This document shows, in pieces, positions 7,634 through 17,500 of a DNA stretch of 25,777 nucleotides. The position numbers were made by a program, and so were the translations under genes. Position 1 is the first letter of the stretch. The number at the start of each line of letters is the position of its first letter. The DNA lies in the IMG/VR virus record IMGVR_UViG_3300020207_000142, positions 1-25,777 of that record; one strand, given 5' to 3'. The notes beneath the pieces were generated by a model that ran no database searches, was not told the DNA's origin, and worked only from the letters and a program-made list of their open reading frames with translations. Origin of the DNA: a virus.

Positions 7634-8449
7634 CTACTCAACGTATCCTGATGCAACATAACCAGATAATACATATGGTACTACTGGATACGTAAAATCA
7701 AATTCTTCATTAAATCCGTAATCATCCTCAGCTGAGGCATCTTCTGGATTCGGTGAAATTGTAATTCTACCAATTTGTTGATCTTCTGGCGTTCTTATAT
7801 CGTATATATTATTTATAGATCTTGTAATTACACCACCTTCACTAATTGGTCCATAAAAGTTAACTCTCATATCAAAAGTAAGGGTGTAAATAATAGTTCT
7901 TCTTTGTTCCAATGAACCTTCATAATCGTCTTGAAAATCAACACCTGTTAAGGCAATTGGAACATCTTCTTTTACATTTGGATAATCACCAAATGGTTTT
8001 AATGTTAATGTATATTGTGGATTAAAATATGGTAATATTTGTTCCACAATTTGTAGAGCATCGTCTTGATTCTTTGCATATATGCTTAGTTGAAATCCAA
8101 CATTGTATGGCACAAATGGATAAAACTTATTCCTTAAATTTGCTGTGGATCCACCTTGTGTAAAGTTATTTGTTTTCTGTAATTGTCTAGATGCATCATA
8201 TTGGATTGAAATAATTTCAAAAGACATACGTGGCAACTTTAAAGCTACTTTAGTATTAGCATCTAAGTCTGGATTCTCTCTAATTCTTTCTAAAAACTTT
8301 CTTTGAGGCGCATAAGACAATGGAACTTTAACTTGAGAAATTACTTGGTTAGAAGCATTTGTTCTCAACACATAAAGATTATTAAATAGCGTGCCAAAAA
8401 TAGCTACACTTTTACGTAATCTTTGATGATAAAAATGAGTACCAAACAT
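7634..8449 (-). CDS. gp15: Tail sheath stabiliser / tail terminator, gp15-like
   Basis: A 271-residue protein, essentially the T4 gp15 length (272). It caps the finished tail tube and sheath and forms the joint to the head. Corresponding segments to T4 gp15 include the start MFGTHFYHQRLRKSVAIFGTLFNN, the VPLSYAPQRKFLERI motif, LPRMSFEIISIQYD, YNVGFQLSIYAKNQDDALQI and VEQILPYFNPQYTLTL. The C-terminus is acidic. The ATG overlaps the gp14 stop by one base (TAATG), so it is translated as part of the neck operon. An exact TATAAATA falls inside this gene (7810-7817), but it lies in coding sequence and I do not rely on it. Confidence 0.95.
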   Translation of the reverse strand: MFGTHFYHQRLRKSVAIFGTLFNNLYVLRTNASNQVISQVKVPLSYAPQRKFLERIRENPDLDANTKVALKLPRMSFEIISIQYDASRQLQKTNNFTQGGSTANLRNKFYPFVPYNVGFQLSIYAKNQDDALQIVEQILPYFNPQYTLTLKPFGDYPNVKEDVPIALTGVDFQDDYEGSLEQRRTIIYTLTFDMRVNFYGPISEGGVITRSINNIYDIRTPEDQQIGRITISPNPEDASAEDDYGFNEEFDFTYPVVPYVLSGYVASGYVE

Positions 8450-9354
8450 TAATTATTCTCCGGATCACCAAATGGATTAGCTTCACTAAAGTCTAAGAAG
8501 TCAGCAGAGATTGAAGTAAAATCAGAATTCTGTTCGTTTTGACTAATTTTATTTACTTCAGCTACTGAGTTAACTAGAGAACTAGAATAAGCCACACCAA
8601 TTGTTGCAATATTAGTTGTACCTGTTACAGTAAATCCTGAAACAAATTCATGGTATTTACCATCATTGGCACCAATATGAATGAGTCCTAGAACATTATC
8701 AGAATCAGACCAACGAGAAACTTCACCGGACATTATAACTCCAGTGCCAAGAGTTTGGTTTACTGTTTCACCTATTGTAAATCCATCGCCTGCGCTGTCT
8801 AATGTAAGTAGATATTCATATGCATAATCTCTTTCAATATCATCAATGACATCAATACCTGTATCTAAATCTTCATCGTTATATTCAAATAACTCAGCTC
8901 TTAATTTATAAACTGGTAAGTTACTTAATTGATAAAACGGCTGTTCATGTTCTACTGCCATAATTTGAAATAAAGAGTTAGACAAAGGAAGATAAATTAA
9001 ATCACCTTCTCTAGGTCTAACGCTATTAATATCATTATCAAAATTATTTACTGTGTAGGTCCATCTGCGTCTTGCAACTACAAACGTTGCTTGGTCTCTA
9101 ATTTCTACACCAAACTTAGTAAATAAATCTCCTTCTCCATCAAACCCTTCAATATTTTCTATATACATTTCAACTTTATAAGCTGAATTAAATCTAGATG
9201 GAACATCATCTCCAAAAACTCTATCTTCGTTTACTAAATCTCTTGGAAGATAATAAACGTCTTGGCCATACATCTTTAGAGATTCTATAACGATATCTTC
9301 GTATAGATTCTGTTCTGATGGTATCTTTTGGCTGAAATATAAGTTAGTGGCCAT
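8449..9354 (-). CDS. gp14: Neck protein, gp14-like
   Basis: A 301-residue protein, longer than T4 gp14 (256). With gp13 it forms the neck that closes the filled head and receives the tail. Matching family segments are the N-terminal SLKMYGQDVYYLPRDLVNED and VFGDDVPSRFNSAYKVEMYI, then EGDLIYLPLSNSLFQIMAVEHEQPFYQL. The extra length sits in the middle and C-terminal part (about 180-265), where DSAGDGFTIGETVNQTLGTGVIMSGEV and GLIHIGANDGKYHEF look like an inserted small beta domain absent from T4. The gene begins one base after the gp13 stop, with AGGA overlapping that stop. Confidence 0.93.
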   Translation of the reverse strand: MATNLYFSQKIPSEQNLYEDIVIESLKMYGQDVYYLPRDLVNEDRVFGDDVPSRFNSAYKVEMYIENIEGFDGEGDLFTKFGVEIRDQATFVVARRRWTYTVNNFDNDINSVRPREGDLIYLPLSNSLFQIMAVEHEQPFYQLSNLPVYKLRAELFEYNDEDLDTGIDVIDDIERDYAYEYLLTLDSAGDGFTIGETVNQTLGTGVIMSGEVSRWSDSDNVLGLIHIGANDGKYHEFVSGFTVTGTTNIATIGVAYSSSLVNSVAEVNKISQNEQNSDFTSISADFLDFSEANPFGDPENN

Positions 9355-9355
9355 A

Positions 9356-10108
9356 TTATCCTACAAAGAAGTCTACAGGTAATTCGTGATCAGATCTTAA
9401 TTTTTCTCTTAATCTTTCTAAATCTTGCATTGCGTCTTCAAATAATTGGCGGCCATTAATTGTAACTCCACCTGGAAGTTGCATACCTTCAAACTTAATA
9501 AGGTTCGAGCCCCACTGTTGTTTAATCAAAGCAGTTGTATATTCTTTAAGCCACATATCATTCCATACAGCAGTATGATCGTCAGCGTTAATAATACTGT
9601 AAACTTCTGCAATAATATATTCACCTTCTTTAACATCCTCATCTTCAAAGTTACCATGAATATAAAGTCTATTTTGTTTTCTTACATAATCTACTTGTGG
9701 TGTACCATTTAATCTCATATCTAGCAAAGACATATACTGCATTACTTGTTCATAATAAGCAAGATCACCAATATAAGAATGCATATTAGCAATATCATTT
9801 AAATGCATTTGATATTTAATGCTAAACATATTGCGTGAGAACAAACCTTGTTCTAATTTAAATAGCTTTGTTACTTGCTGGACATTAGAAGAAATAGGAA
9901 TGTATTTATTTGTAATATCATCTGCAGTTACGAGGTGTTGAATATATCCGCGATATGTAGCTTCTGAATGATATTCTCTAAAATACTGTAGGGCTTCATC
10001 AACACGATCTTCTAATTGTTCAGCGTCTACGTTGATCTCAATAACTGGATCACCTAGACGGCGTAAACAATAATCTATTAGACCTTGTCTTGTGCTTGGG
10101 TTTGCCAT
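9356..10108 (-). CDS. gp13: Neck protein, gp13-like
   Basis: A 250-residue protein (T4 gp13 is about 309), the neck partner of gp14 that attaches to the portal after packaging. The N-terminus STRQGLIDYCLRRLGDPVIEINV and the following DRVDEALQYFREYHSEATY are typical of gp13 homologues, as are FSIKYQMHLNDIANM and the late segment WLKEYTTALIKQQWGSNLIKF. The ATG at 10108 has AGGA about eight bases upstream. A late promoter box at 10131-10138 directly precedes it, making it the first gene of a gp13-gp14-gp15-fibre-gp16-gp17 unit with gaps of 11 bp or less, or overlaps. Confidence 0.94.
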   Translation of the reverse strand: MANPSTRQGLIDYCLRRLGDPVIEINVDAEQLEDRVDEALQYFREYHSEATYRGYIQHLVTADDITNKYIPISSNVQQVTKLFKLEQGLFSRNMFSIKYQMHLNDIANMHSYIGDLAYYEQVMQYMSLLDMRLNGTPQVDYVRKQNRLYIHGNFEDEDVKEGEYIIAEVYSIINADDHTAVWNDMWLKEYTTALIKQQWGSNLIKFEGMQLPGGVTINGRQLFEDAMQDLERLREKLRSDHELPVDFFVG

Positions 10109-10130
10109 TTTTAAATCCTATTTTTCCTAC

Positions 10131-10138
10131 TATTTATA
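10131..10138 (-). promoter_or_regulatory. T4-type late promoter box TATAAATA ahead of gp13
   Basis: Exact TATAAATA on the minus strand in the 31-bp gap between the 468-aa fibre stop and gp13. The predicted start is near 10125, with a leader of about 17 bases that includes the ribosome site. It would drive the neck/terminase operon. Confidence 0.75.
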
Positions 10139-10139
10139 A

Positions 10140-11546
10140 TTAGTTGAGAAGAGTACCAGATGCGTCATAAACATCGATTCTATAGTGGCTACCATGTTGG
10201 CCATCAAGTAAATCTGCATCTAATCCTGATGTAGCTCCATCAACTGTTTTTATTGCCGTCAATAATTCGTTAGCAGTAGAATACGTTTCACTAAAACTAA
10301 ATTGTCCAGTACTACTATCATATGATAGATCGCCACCGGCGCTCAGTACATTTCTTACTCTTGATGTCGTATGATATTGATTAGTACCTTCAGAAAGATC
10401 TGTTGTACTAAATGAACTTAATCCAATTCTAGCGTTATATGATCCACCATCTGCGGTTCCTATGTTCAATGTAGCTTGAGCAGAATCGAATGTAAAGGTA
10501 GAAACCCCAGCAACAGAAACTGTACTAATAGAATCAACATGGCCAAATTCATCAACTTTAATGACTGGAACAAGAGAACTAGATCCAAAAGTACCTGCCG
10601 TTTGAGCAAGTCTTGTGTGAGTCATTTGTGGATATGTTCCACCATCAGCCGTGCTAATAGTATAAACATAAGTTGCACTATCAAACGAAACAGAAGAAAC
10701 CCCAGCTACTGATACTGTACCAGCACTATCGACGAAACCATTCGCATCAATTGTAAGAACTGGAACTAAAGATGCAGATCCATAAGTACCAGCAGTAACT
10801 GTAGTATTCGCAGATCGATCTACTTCGCCGGTCATAGTTCCAGCAATAGTAAAGTCACCAGAATCATTTTTTGATATTACAGTGCCTGATGTTGGTAATG
10901 TAAGAGATGTAGAACCACTTGTTGTAAGTGTAGTACTATGAGCGCCAGATGTTGTAAAACTACCACCAAGTGTTAAGTCACCGGTAAGACTAATAGTTCT
11001 ATCAGCATTATTAACATCAAGTGTTAATGTTCTATCTGCAGATAATACTGGAGAAGCGTTATTTGATCTAATTCTAGTTTCGTATGTGGTCGTTGTGACA
11101 TCTCTTAAACCAAACGTAGATATATCAGTAATAGATCCAGGGCCAGTAATTGTTGGACCTGTAATAGTTGGAGATGTTAAAGTTTTATTAGTAAGAGTTT
11201 GTGAAGCATTTAAACCAACAAAATCATCGCCACTTAACGCCGCATTAAATTGACCTAGAGTACCAGTCAATGTGTTATTTGTTAAGTTTAAAGTTTTATT
11301 TGTAAGAGTTTGAGTTCCACTAACTAATGCAATATAACTACTATCAACTGTAAGAGTTCCATCAAGAGAATGTGCTGGAGCAGGTAGATTAAATCCAGGA
11401 CCGCCTGCAAGAGATCTTATATAGTTTCCGCTGGTTCCTGAATCTAATTTAATGGTTTCACTTTGTACAATTGCTCTCACTCCAGCCGAATCGACTGGAG
11501 TTTCAGAGAATGATGTTCCTAAAAATGCACTAAGCTTTTGTACCAT
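10140..11546 (-). CDS. Repeat-containing fibre protein (468 aa)
   Basis: A low-complexity, Ser/Thr/Gly/Asp-rich protein typical of trimeric beta-structured phage fibres. Visible modules: three copies of TLTNKTL-type motifs (about 80-125, followed by SPTITGPTITGPG), two copies of a unit GTYGSASLVPVLTIDANG with DSAGTVSVAGVSSVSFDSA after it, the motif TTDLSEGTNQYHTTSRVRN, SAGGDLSYDSSTGQFSF, and a C-terminal SGLDADLLDGQHGSHYRID, a frequent fibre-end motif. The middle and C-terminal modules are also found in the 1552-residue protein upstream. I infer a tail or neck fibre, or a fibre connector; which one cannot be told. The start lies 11 bp behind the 981-aa gene, with GAAAGAAA as a poor ribosome site. 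Confidence 0.85.
   Translation of the reverse strand: MVQKLSAFLGTSFSETPVDSAGVRAIVQSETIKLDSGTSGNYIRSLAGGPGFNLPAPAHSLDGTLTVDSSYIALVSGTQTLTNKTLNLTNNTLTGTLGQFNAALSGDDFVGLNASQTLTNKTLTSPTITGPTITGPGSITDISTFGLRDVTTTTYETRIRSNNASPVLSADRTLTLDVNNADRTISLTGDLTLGGSFTTSGAHSTTLTTSGSTSLTLPTSGTVISKNDSGDFTIAGTMTGEVDRSANTTVTAGTYGSASLVPVLTIDANGFVDSAGTVSVAGVSSVSFDSATYVYTISTADGGTYPQMTHTRLAQTAGTFGSSSLVPVIKVDEFGHVDSISTVSVAGVSTFTFDSAQATLNIGTADGGSYNARIGLSSFSTTDLSEGTNQYHTTSRVRNVLSAGGDLSYDSSTGQFSFSETYSTANELLTAIKTVDGATSGLDADLLDGQHGSHYRIDVYDASGTLLN
10387..10516 (-). repeat. Fibre module repeat, copy A (pair at 16804-16933)
   Basis: This 130-bp segment aligns without gaps to 16804-16933 in the large fibre gene, at about 83% identity by eye (22 differences counted). 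It encodes AGVSTFTFDSAQATLNIGTA and the following DGGSYNARIGLSSFSTTDLSEG. It indicates module exchange or duplication between fibre genes. Confidence 0.8.
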
Positions 11547-11557
11547 TTAATTTCTTT

Positions 11558-14503
11558 CTATGCTTGAGCTTCCTGCCATCTTAAAAATACTGATGCTCTT
11601 GTAGAACCAAAAACCATACGAATATTAATAGCAAGAACATCAGGACCATCAGGATATTGATAGTCGCCGCCTAAAGGCGCACCTGACATTTCTTTTAGTT
11701 TTGATAGGTCTGATCTAGTAACTTCTGAACCTGAGTTAGATGACGCGCCGGTGAAAGAGAAGATTTGTTCACCCGGTAGAGCGTATGACCCAGTAGACCA
11801 AGTCACATCACTACCAGATGCTACTTGAGAAAACGATGGCTGCCCACCTTCATTAACACCGTTCAAACTTTTCCAGTTTGCATCTGAGAAGTTTCTTGGG
11901 TTAATAATACCTTCAACGCGGATTTCGCCAACACTCGAGAAGAATCCGCCTGAACGACCCACACTAATCATAATCTCATCCAAAAGCATTTGCGATCTAT
12001 TGAGTAGATCTTTCGCTCCAAGTCTACCTACGGATGAGTTAGATACAGAAGGTGCAAGTCTGATAACAAATGCTGTTTGTGGAGTTGTACTTACTGCAAC
12101 GTCTTGTTCAGAATATGTAAAGAGATAACCACGGTCTCTTTCAAATCCACCATCCATAATTAGAGAACTACCCCAGTGAGATAGTGTTGGTGAACAAGTG
12201 TTTGAAATCTCAATAATACCTGTGTTACTACTATGTGTTGTTTTACCACCTGCAGATAGAGTATTCAAAGTACCCTGCAAAAACTGCTGGAACGTAGCTT
12301 CTCTAGTCACACCAGTAAAGTTACCAGGACCATCTGTTACAGATCTACCGGTATAAGTCATGATTTCGTTATCAATCATCAAAATACCAGTATCTGCAAA
12401 TTCTTGTAAGTCTGCCGCTGGGATTGTAGTAGTGTTACTATCAATAGTATTTGTTAGATACGTTAATGGCGAGTCATTGTCAATTGAGTAACGAACAGGT
12501 AGGTTAGATGAACGCATATACGCTTCATCATTTACGTTGTTATTCTTCATTCTATGACAGTATACCCACTTACCATCAGATCCACGAACCATGAAGTGAA
12601 TAAAGCCAGCACCATACCAAGACCATTCAAGGCCGATCATCTGCATCTCATTAAAGTCCCAGTTATAACCTGAAGGACCAGTACCATCGGCCTTATCTAA
12701 ATTCCATTTTGATTGTGGAACTCTAACTTCTTCAATTTTTTGTGAGCGAATACCTGATGCAGTAATTCCGCGATAGTCTGGTGTAATATAAATTTGAGTG
12801 TTACTTGGAACAGATGTAATAAAGTGAGTCATACCTCGAATGACAATCCTATCACCAGCTCTTAGCTGCTCTGTAAATCTAGTATTAGAACCAGTAATAG
12901 TTGAACTGTTCTGAGTAGCAGACAAAGTACCAGCAATATTGTCTACAGCAGAACGTCTAACTGCAAACATTTGTTGTCCATCAAATTCAAAGAACACACC
13001 GTTTTGATCGTCAAACACACCACCACGAACAGCAGCTCCAGTCCATGATGTTACGTAAATATCACAATGGAGATCTAATACTGCAGTTGTATCACCAAGA
13101 GTTTGAGTTGCGATAACAGTAAATGTATAGTCATCAGTAATACTATTAACAGTATATGTTCCATTATAACCAGATGTAGTTACGCCTTCTAGTCTAATAG
13201 TAGCTCCAGCTTGTAGACCATGATCGATATCGTCTGTTTTAATAGTAATAGTAGAACCAGATGCAGTACCACTTGCAGATACGGATTGCACATCATAGTT
13301 AGGCGCAAACAAAGTACCAGATGAGAATAATAAGCCTTTACCAGATTGGTAGCGGAAGAATCTCTTAGATTGTCTTATAACAGATGCAGCATATGTTGGT
13401 GTTTTAGTTGAAAGAATAACACCACCATCTGATGGTCTATGCAGAATAGTTGCGTTAGAAAATGCATAAACAACAGGAGAACCAGGGCTTGCTACAGCAC
13501 CACCAGCTCTAGCAGTGTATTTCATAGAACTTGCAGTCGGAGTTTGTGTAAGAACAAAAGGTCCAGATGCTAAATCAGCATTTGTTCCAGATCCCATTTC
13601 AACATGCAATGGTGTTCCTGGAATCAAGCCATGTGGAGTTGGAAAAGTTAAAGTAATTACAGAAGGATCTGATCCATCAGAAGTAGCAGTAGGTGTAGGA
13701 AGAGCAGCATTAGCATATAGTCTTCCCTTACGAGCAATCGATTCAGCTGTTTCTAAAGTATCACCATCACTTGTTCCAACAGTACCCCGCGCAAAATATT
13801 TCAGTGTTGTTGAAGATGGAACAGACTCAATTAAGAAGTTACCATCTGCTCTAGAAAATCCAGCTGTGCCAGCATCAAGCCCAGAAACGTTAATTACATC
13901 TCCAACACTTTGCCCATGCGCAGAATCGAATGTAACAGTAATTAAGCTATTTGTAGTACTTGTTGTTTGATAATCTGTTTCAATACCTGAAACAGAAAGA
14001 TCGACACCTGGAAGTTCATATGCTGAAGGATAACCTTTTACAGTACCATAGCCAGACCATTTAGTTGGCTGAAGTCCGTATTCAAAGTCCGCATCGATCA
14101 TTGATTGTGGATTAGAAACTCTTGTACGCTCAATTGCATCAGTACCAAATGGCCAAGGTCTAACCATCTGACCATATTCTTCTGTACCTTCTACAAAGAT
14201 TTGCAAATCATCCGATGCACTCATACCAGAAGTATTATATTGCAAAGTAATAGTTGTGAAGCCATCATGAGCCATATAAATTGTAGGAAAATCTGCATCT
14301 TCTGCATCATCTTTTGATTTAGATGTAAATGCACAAGTTGTACCAGCAAATGTAGTATCTGCAAAATTATAAATGATAACGTTATCTGTAACGTTAGTAA
14401 CTAAAAGAAGTTTATCAAGCGTATAACGTCCTGGGATTTTAATGGTTCCTGAACCAGCTATTCCAGGAGTAAATACGTATTCTCTAACTAATTGCTTTGC
14501 CAT
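11558..14503 (-). CDS. Large modular virion structural protein (981 aa), probably baseplate/tail associated
   Basis: I recognise this as a structural protein type of marine T4-like phages without a firm T4 counterpart. The N-terminal domain has REYVFTPGIAGSGTIKIPGRYT followed by LDKLLLVTNVTDNVIIYNFA, then the very distinctive VRPWPFGTDAIERTRVSNPQ and SMIDADFEYGLQPTKW. Next come about four similar beta modules: TFDSAHGQSVGDVINVSGLD, TFPTPHGLIPGTPLHVEMGS, DIDHGLQAGATIRLEGVTTS and TEQLRAGDRIVIRGMTHF. The central domain contains WDFNEMQMIGLEWSWYGAGF. The C-terminal half has NRSQMLLDEIMISVGRSGGF and VEGIINPRNFSDANWKSL. There is no signal peptide or membrane segment. AGGATAG overlapping the upstream stop precedes the ATG. 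Role by context: baseplate or fibre attachment. Confidence 0.85.
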   Translation of the reverse strand: MAKQLVREYVFTPGIAGSGTIKIPGRYTLDKLLLVTNVTDNVIIYNFADTTFAGTTCAFTSKSKDDAEDADFPTIYMAHDGFTTITLQYNTSGMSASDDLQIFVEGTEEYGQMVRPWPFGTDAIERTRVSNPQSMIDADFEYGLQPTKWSGYGTVKGYPSAYELPGVDLSVSGIETDYQTTSTTNSLITVTFDSAHGQSVGDVINVSGLDAGTAGFSRADGNFLIESVPSSTTLKYFARGTVGTSDGDTLETAESIARKGRLYANAALPTPTATSDGSDPSVITLTFPTPHGLIPGTPLHVEMGSGTNADLASGPFVLTQTPTASSMKYTARAGGAVASPGSPVVYAFSNATILHRPSDGGVILSTKTPTYAASVIRQSKRFFRYQSGKGLLFSSGTLFAPNYDVQSVSASGTASGSTITIKTDDIDHGLQAGATIRLEGVTTSGYNGTYTVNSITDDYTFTVIATQTLGDTTAVLDLHCDIYVTSWTGAAVRGGVFDDQNGVFFEFDGQQMFAVRRSAVDNIAGTLSATQNSSTITGSNTRFTEQLRAGDRIVIRGMTHFITSVPSNTQIYITPDYRGITASGIRSQKIEEVRVPQSKWNLDKADGTGPSGYNWDFNEMQMIGLEWSWYGAGFIHFMVRGSDGKWVYCHRMKNNNVNDEAYMRSSNLPVRYSIDNDSPLTYLTNTIDSNTTTIPAADLQEFADTGILMIDNEIMTYTGRSVTDGPGNFTGVTREATFQQFLQGTLNTLSAGGKTTHSSNTGIIEISNTCSPTLSHWGSSLIMDGGFERDRGYLFTYSEQDVAVSTTPQTAFVIRLAPSVSNSSVGRLGAKDLLNRSQMLLDEIMISVGRSGGFFSSVGEIRVEGIINPRNFSDANWKSLNGVNEGGQPSFSQVASGSDVTWSTGSYALPGEQIFSFTGASSNSGSEVTRSDLSKLKEMSGAPLGGDYQYPDGPDVLAINIRMVFGSTRASVFLRWQEAQA

Positions 14504-14510
14504 ATTATTT

Positions 14511-17500
14511 CTATCCTAATGCCACTGAGAATGCTATAGATTGCGATTGCGAAGCAAATGTACCTGCATCAGCAGAATCACCTTTTGGACCTTGTTCACC
14601 ACGTTGTCCAATAGATGAGTACAATTGCCAGTTACTATTTATATAGATGAATTCGATGATTGATTGACCAAGGTCAAGCTCGAAGTTTTCAGCATAACCT
14701 TCAATTGTTTCACCATTTCTATCTACAATTACTGAATTATTTGTCCAATCTCCAACATCAATAAGTTTGATATAATCACCTGTTGTTGGTGATCCCGGAA
14801 GTGTTACTGTAATAACTCCACCACTTGTATCGATAGCATATCTACCAGCCGATACTGCAGTAAAGTCAGAATCATATACAGTATAATCTGTTGAGAAAAC
14901 TCTAAAGTCTGAGTCAAATCCAAGATAACGACCTCTAAGAGCTCCAAAGTTCCAAGTACCAAGCTCAAATGAAGGATCATTGCGATCAATCGTAGTTGCT
15001 GCTGGGCTAGAGTCTAAATCATCTTGAACTAGATTATTGAACGTGTACCATTCGCCATTAGTTGCATCTCTAAAGAAACCAGCTCTACGTATTGTGGATC
15101 CACCATCTTGAGAATATCTTCCAACAACACCAATATCTACAACATCATTTGTATTCGAATCTGCCAGTTTGATAAGTGCATTTGTAACACGAAGGTCTGT
15201 AGTTTCATTTAGAATATAATCGCCACCAACAACCAAATCTCCAGTGATATTAACGTTTCCAGTAAATGAACCGCCAGCAAATTCCACAGAATCAGCCGTA
15301 CTTACTGCTTGGCCTATCGCAATCTCGCCAGCAGTAATTGTAACACCAGTTCCACCAGTAAAGTGGGCTCTTACTTCGTTAGCAGATGGTCCAACATAAG
15401 AAATAAGACCTGTTGAAGCATTATATGAAAGCGACCCATCACCTCCGCCATCATTTACATCAATTGCATTTCTTGCATCTGAATCCGCTCGAGCAGTAGT
15501 ATAATATAAGTTAGTGCCTTCTGAAACATCAGTTGTTAAGATACTTGCATTAATGTATGAATCAACTCTTGCATCTGTATAGTAAAGGTTTGTTCCTTCA
15601 CTTAGATCTGATGTTGATCTTGCTGAGAGAGAAGCCGCTGATAAAGTACCAAATAGTGTTCCTGTTGCTGTAACGTTTCCAGCTGCAATAATGTCTTGAG
15701 CTCTAATATTTTTATCAACACCGAGTCCACCAGCAATTACTACAGAAGCATTTGTTTTAGATGTAGCTTCAGTAGTATTAGTTGTAATGACTTGACCAGA
15801 ACTATTTACTGTAAGTAATGATGTTCCACCTGATAGATCAAATGGTGTATCACCAATATTATTCTTAATAATAAAGTCAGTATTTGTTCCAGAGAATCCA
15901 ATTACAAAATCATTATCAGCCGCATTACCTGTTGTACCAATTGCATGGTCATATTGGTTATCAACACCGAGAGCTACAACCGCATCTCTTGAAGAGTCAT
16001 TTGAAACTACATTAAATACGGTCTGAGTATTATCACCTTTGAATTGTTGAGTATTAATTGAAACACTACCATATGAATCACCAAAGATAGTTGTTCCATT
16101 AATTGTAACACTATTAAAGTCTACATCAGCCAGTGAATCAACTTCTTGACCAATAGAGATTTGACCACTAGACAGTGTAACGCCAGTACCGGCTGAGAAG
16201 TGCGCACGAACCTCAGAAGCACTCGGACCGGTATAAGTTAAAGTTCCAGTAGCTGAATCGTATGTAAAGCTTCCATCACCGCCAGCATCTATTGCTTGGA
16301 TAGCCTGACGAGCTCTTGATAGAGTATAATCAGAATCCATAATAGTGGTATTAAAAGACCCGCCATCGGCTGTACTAATTGTAAGAATGCCAGAAGCAGA
16401 ATCAAAGCTAACCGAAGAAACTCCAGCGACTTGAACTGTGCCCGCAGAATCTATTTGACCCTGAGCATTTACTGTAAAGACTGGAATTTCAGTTGAGGAT
16501 CCATAAGTTGCTGCAGTAACGCCAGTGTTTGTAATACTAAACGTGCCAGTAGCTGGAGTATATGTTAATCCAGTTCCGTTAGTTAATGCATTTTTAGCAT
16601 CACTGTCAGCTCTTGCGGTTGTATAATATAAATTTGTACTACCTTCGGTTAGGTCATCAGTAGTATTATCACCAAAATCAGAATCAAATCTAGCAGTAGT
16701 ATAATAAAGGTTATCGCCTTCAGCCAGATTATCTGTAGTTTTAGTTGCTAATCTAACATCAAATGCGCTATCAGCTCTGGATGTAGTATAATAAAGATTA
16801 TCACCTTCAGATAGATCAGTCGTACTAAAGTTAGTTAATCCAATTCTAGCATTAAAGGATCCGCCATCCGCTGTTCCAATATTTAATGTAGCATTGGCCG
16901 AATCAAATGTAAAGGTAGAAACTCCAGCAACAGGTACAACACCAGCTGAATCTAGTTGTCCTTGAGCATTTACAGTAAAGACTGGAATTTGTGTAGAAGA
17001 TCCATATGTGCTAGCACTAACACCAGTATTAGTAATGCTTAGAGTATTTGTGGAAGAGTCATAAGACAGTCCAGTGCCATTTAATGCAGCAGCATCAAGA
17101 GATGTATTAAAATCAGAATCAAAGTTTGTTTGTGTATAAACTGATTCTACATCAAAACTAAATTGACCAGTATTCGAATCATATTGTAAGTCTCCAGCAG
17201 CAGAGAAATGAGATCTTACTTCAGCGGCACTTGGTCCGGTGTAAGTGAATGTTCCTGTTGCAGAATCATATGAGAACGAACCATCACCACCAGCATCAAT
17301 AGCTCTAATAGCGCTTCTTGTTCTAGAGTTAGTTAAATCAGAATCAAGGATAGTCGCATTAAATACGCCACCATCTGCAGTATTAATAGTTAAGATACCG
17401 GTAGCCGAATCAAATGCGGTGGATGTTACGCCAGCAACTGATACTGTACCAATTGAATCTATTTGGCCTTGTTCATTTACAGTAACAACTGGAACTAAAG

